From assembly GCF_000003605.2 (NCBI RefSeq), contig NW_003131863.1, positions 169,456 to 213,069 on the forward strand: a DNA stretch of 43,614 nucleotides. Reading direction: 5' to 3'. Below the pieces are notes generated by a model. It was not told where the DNA came from, searched no databases, and saw nothing but the letters and a program-made list of their open reading frames with translations. Source of the DNA: Saccoglossus kowalevskii (lineage: Eukaryota; Hemichordata; Enteropneusta; Harrimaniidae). Below, piece by piece: positions 42,377 to 43,614 of this stretch (its first letter is position 1; every line of letters starts with the position of its first letter). The position numbers and the translations under genes were made by a program.

Positions 42377-43367
42377 GTAAGTTTGTATGCCATGCTTGAG
42401 TGTTTTCTTTCATGTGTGTTTTGTAATGCTGATTGAAGTCATTAAGGGTCAAACTAGTGTGTTATTATAGTGCAGTAGCTGGGTTGAGAGTGGAGCAAAC
42501 ATTGTACCAGTGTACAAACTATGACACGAATTTCCTACTTTATTTCAATCAACATAATTCTCTTGGGTGTGATTAAAGTCACTGGTAATTAAAATTAATG
42601 ATCACTCCAGCATAAATCTGTGATTACCCACAACCGTGTACAGCAGTCCCTGGCATACAGTTAAAAGCTAATGTTATGCAGGGAAAAAAAAGGGATGCAC
42701 ATTTCAAAATTGATTGGTAACATATTGTTGTTTAAATTTCCCTTGTCGACTATCTTAGGTATCTTCCTATTATATGGATGTGCTATATTTTGATGAACTG
42801 ATCTACTACATTGGGTACTCTAAAATAAGTAAAATCAATTTTCTGCTATATTTAATTTCCATGTGGAATTGCGTATAGATCTGTATATAGTTTGATAGCA
42901 GTATGACATCACTGTATACAGTATCTGATTTTGATCATTATAAATCCACTATGTAGTTTCTTTATTTGAGGGCAAGCACATCTGTTGCATTTAAATTTAA
43001 TTAGGGGTTGGTGCCAACATATTTGATATGGTCATGAAAAAAAAATATCTCGAGTAATATGAAAATTAATCCATATTAATTTCATATTTGATGTATATTT
43101 TTATCAACCTTAGAGCATGTAAAGACGCATCTCGAATCCACCTCTTTTAAACATGAATCTATTTATCTGAAGAGTTGTGCATGTCCCTGATGAAAACAAA
43201 TCATTCAATTGAAACAGTGGGTTTTCCCTTTTATACATCAGCCTTGTTCTCATGATTTTATTGGATTCGGTATGACGTTTGTAATTAAAAAATTAATTTA
43301 AATTTTACTGACTGTTGGGAAAAACATGTGCAGACAAATTAAGTTGATTATAAATACTTTATCTCAG
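42377..43367. other. Presumed intron if the flanking exon candidates are real
   Basis: AT-rich, no repeats recognised, starts GTAAGT and ends TATCTCAG. Confidence 0.3.
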
Positions 43368-43424
43368 GAGTTCAGAGTGTATCTTTTTGATTCACTGTGT
43401 CACACATGTACATTTTTAAACTGG
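43368..43424 (+). CDS. Candidate phase-0 exon downstream of 42213-42376
   Basis: Unrecognised. Acceptor AATACTTTATCTCAG, then EFRVYLFDSLCHTCTFLNW (19 codons) to TGG before GTAAAC at 43425. It starts and ends in phase 0, matching the end phase of the upstream candidate. The frame remains open past the donor to 43556, so intron retention or chance also fits. Pyrimidine content of the acceptor is modest. Confidence 0.22.
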
Positions 43425-43614
43425 GTAAACATAAACCATACTGATAAGGCACATAAAAAAAATAATTGTGTTTCTGCTCACCTCGCATCTGTTAAAAACA
43501 TGCACATCATGGCTTTAATTTTTAGGTTTTTTTTGGTCAGAATTTTAGAAAGATAAAAAAAATAAAACGTTTTCATAAAATATGTCTACTACCGTATTTC
43601 AGAAACAATAAAAT
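43425..43614. other. No recognisable feature at right edge
   Basis: AT-rich DNA; frame leftovers only. Confidence 0.4.

Noticed and set aside
1-43614. Retroviral or LTR elements, LINE reverse transcriptase, rRNA, tRNA, CRISPR
   Set aside because: Looked for long terminal repeats, conserved reverse transcriptase or tRNA-like folds and repeat-spacer arrays; nothing convincing was found.

Overview
The window is 43.6 kb of AT-rich (roughly one third G+C by eye) eukaryotic nuclear DNA with a 50-base assembly gap at 16927-16976. No complete gene, rRNA, tRNA or CRISPR array is visible. Reading frames are short, broken and mostly coincide with repeats. Frequent TACATGTA/ACATGTAC palindromes, scarce CpG outside a few islands, many miniature inverted-repeat transposons (MITEs) and TGGTACATAGATG-type tandem repeats suggest a marine invertebrate (mollusc, brachiopod, hemichordate, echinoderm or lancelet type). 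The species cannot be fixed from this sequence. The window is best read as intergenic and/or long-intron DNA.

Mobile elements dominate what can be recognised. (1) Three TA-flanked MITE families share CTGTAAAA/TTTTACAG ends: M1 (about 184 bp, four copies), M2 (about 205 bp, three full copies plus one fragment) and M3 (about 210 bp, two close copies plus one relative). (2) Three TTAA-flanked groups: a 225-bp family ending TTAACCTTTTCACCACCAG (five copies), a GC-rich 140-165-bp family starting TTAAAGCG (two good copies plus one relative), and larger elements starting TTAAGGTAG (940 bp, 575 bp and a possible 315-bp copy). (3) One 386-bp element with CAGAGG hAT-like ends and a perfect 7-bp target duplication. 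(4) A near-perfect 127-bp hairpin at 38194-38320 with a diverged second copy at 19735-19871. (5) A dispersed R family (two long copies and three fragments) whose head resembles M1.

Tandem repeats are a roughly 320-bp satellite-like block at the left edge, duplicated units at 4128-4400 and 34385-34690, a 600-bp G-rich minisatellite with a 33-bp unit at 9302-9901, and a (GT)n(TA)n microsatellite at 39709-39783.

Genic signals are weak. Nine candidate exons were picked from open frames joined to splice signals, all on the + strand. The best is 42213-42376: strong pyrimidine tract, open frame, internal ATGGCG start, perfect GTAAGT donor. A phase-compatible candidate follows at 43368-43424, so a + strand gene may extend past the right edge. 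Candidate terminal exons lie at 8710-8795, 20131-20206, 25342-25509 and 27471-27577; these have no recognised homology and could be chance. Candidate regulatory sites are a duplicated TTACGTCA plus TATATAAAAG module at 6174-6292, an inverted CCAAT pair at 8466-8494, X-box (RFX-like) palindromes at 19268-19281 and 19437-19450, and several AGAGGGCGCT (CTCF-like) motifs. All coordinates, identities and motif matches were read by eye.
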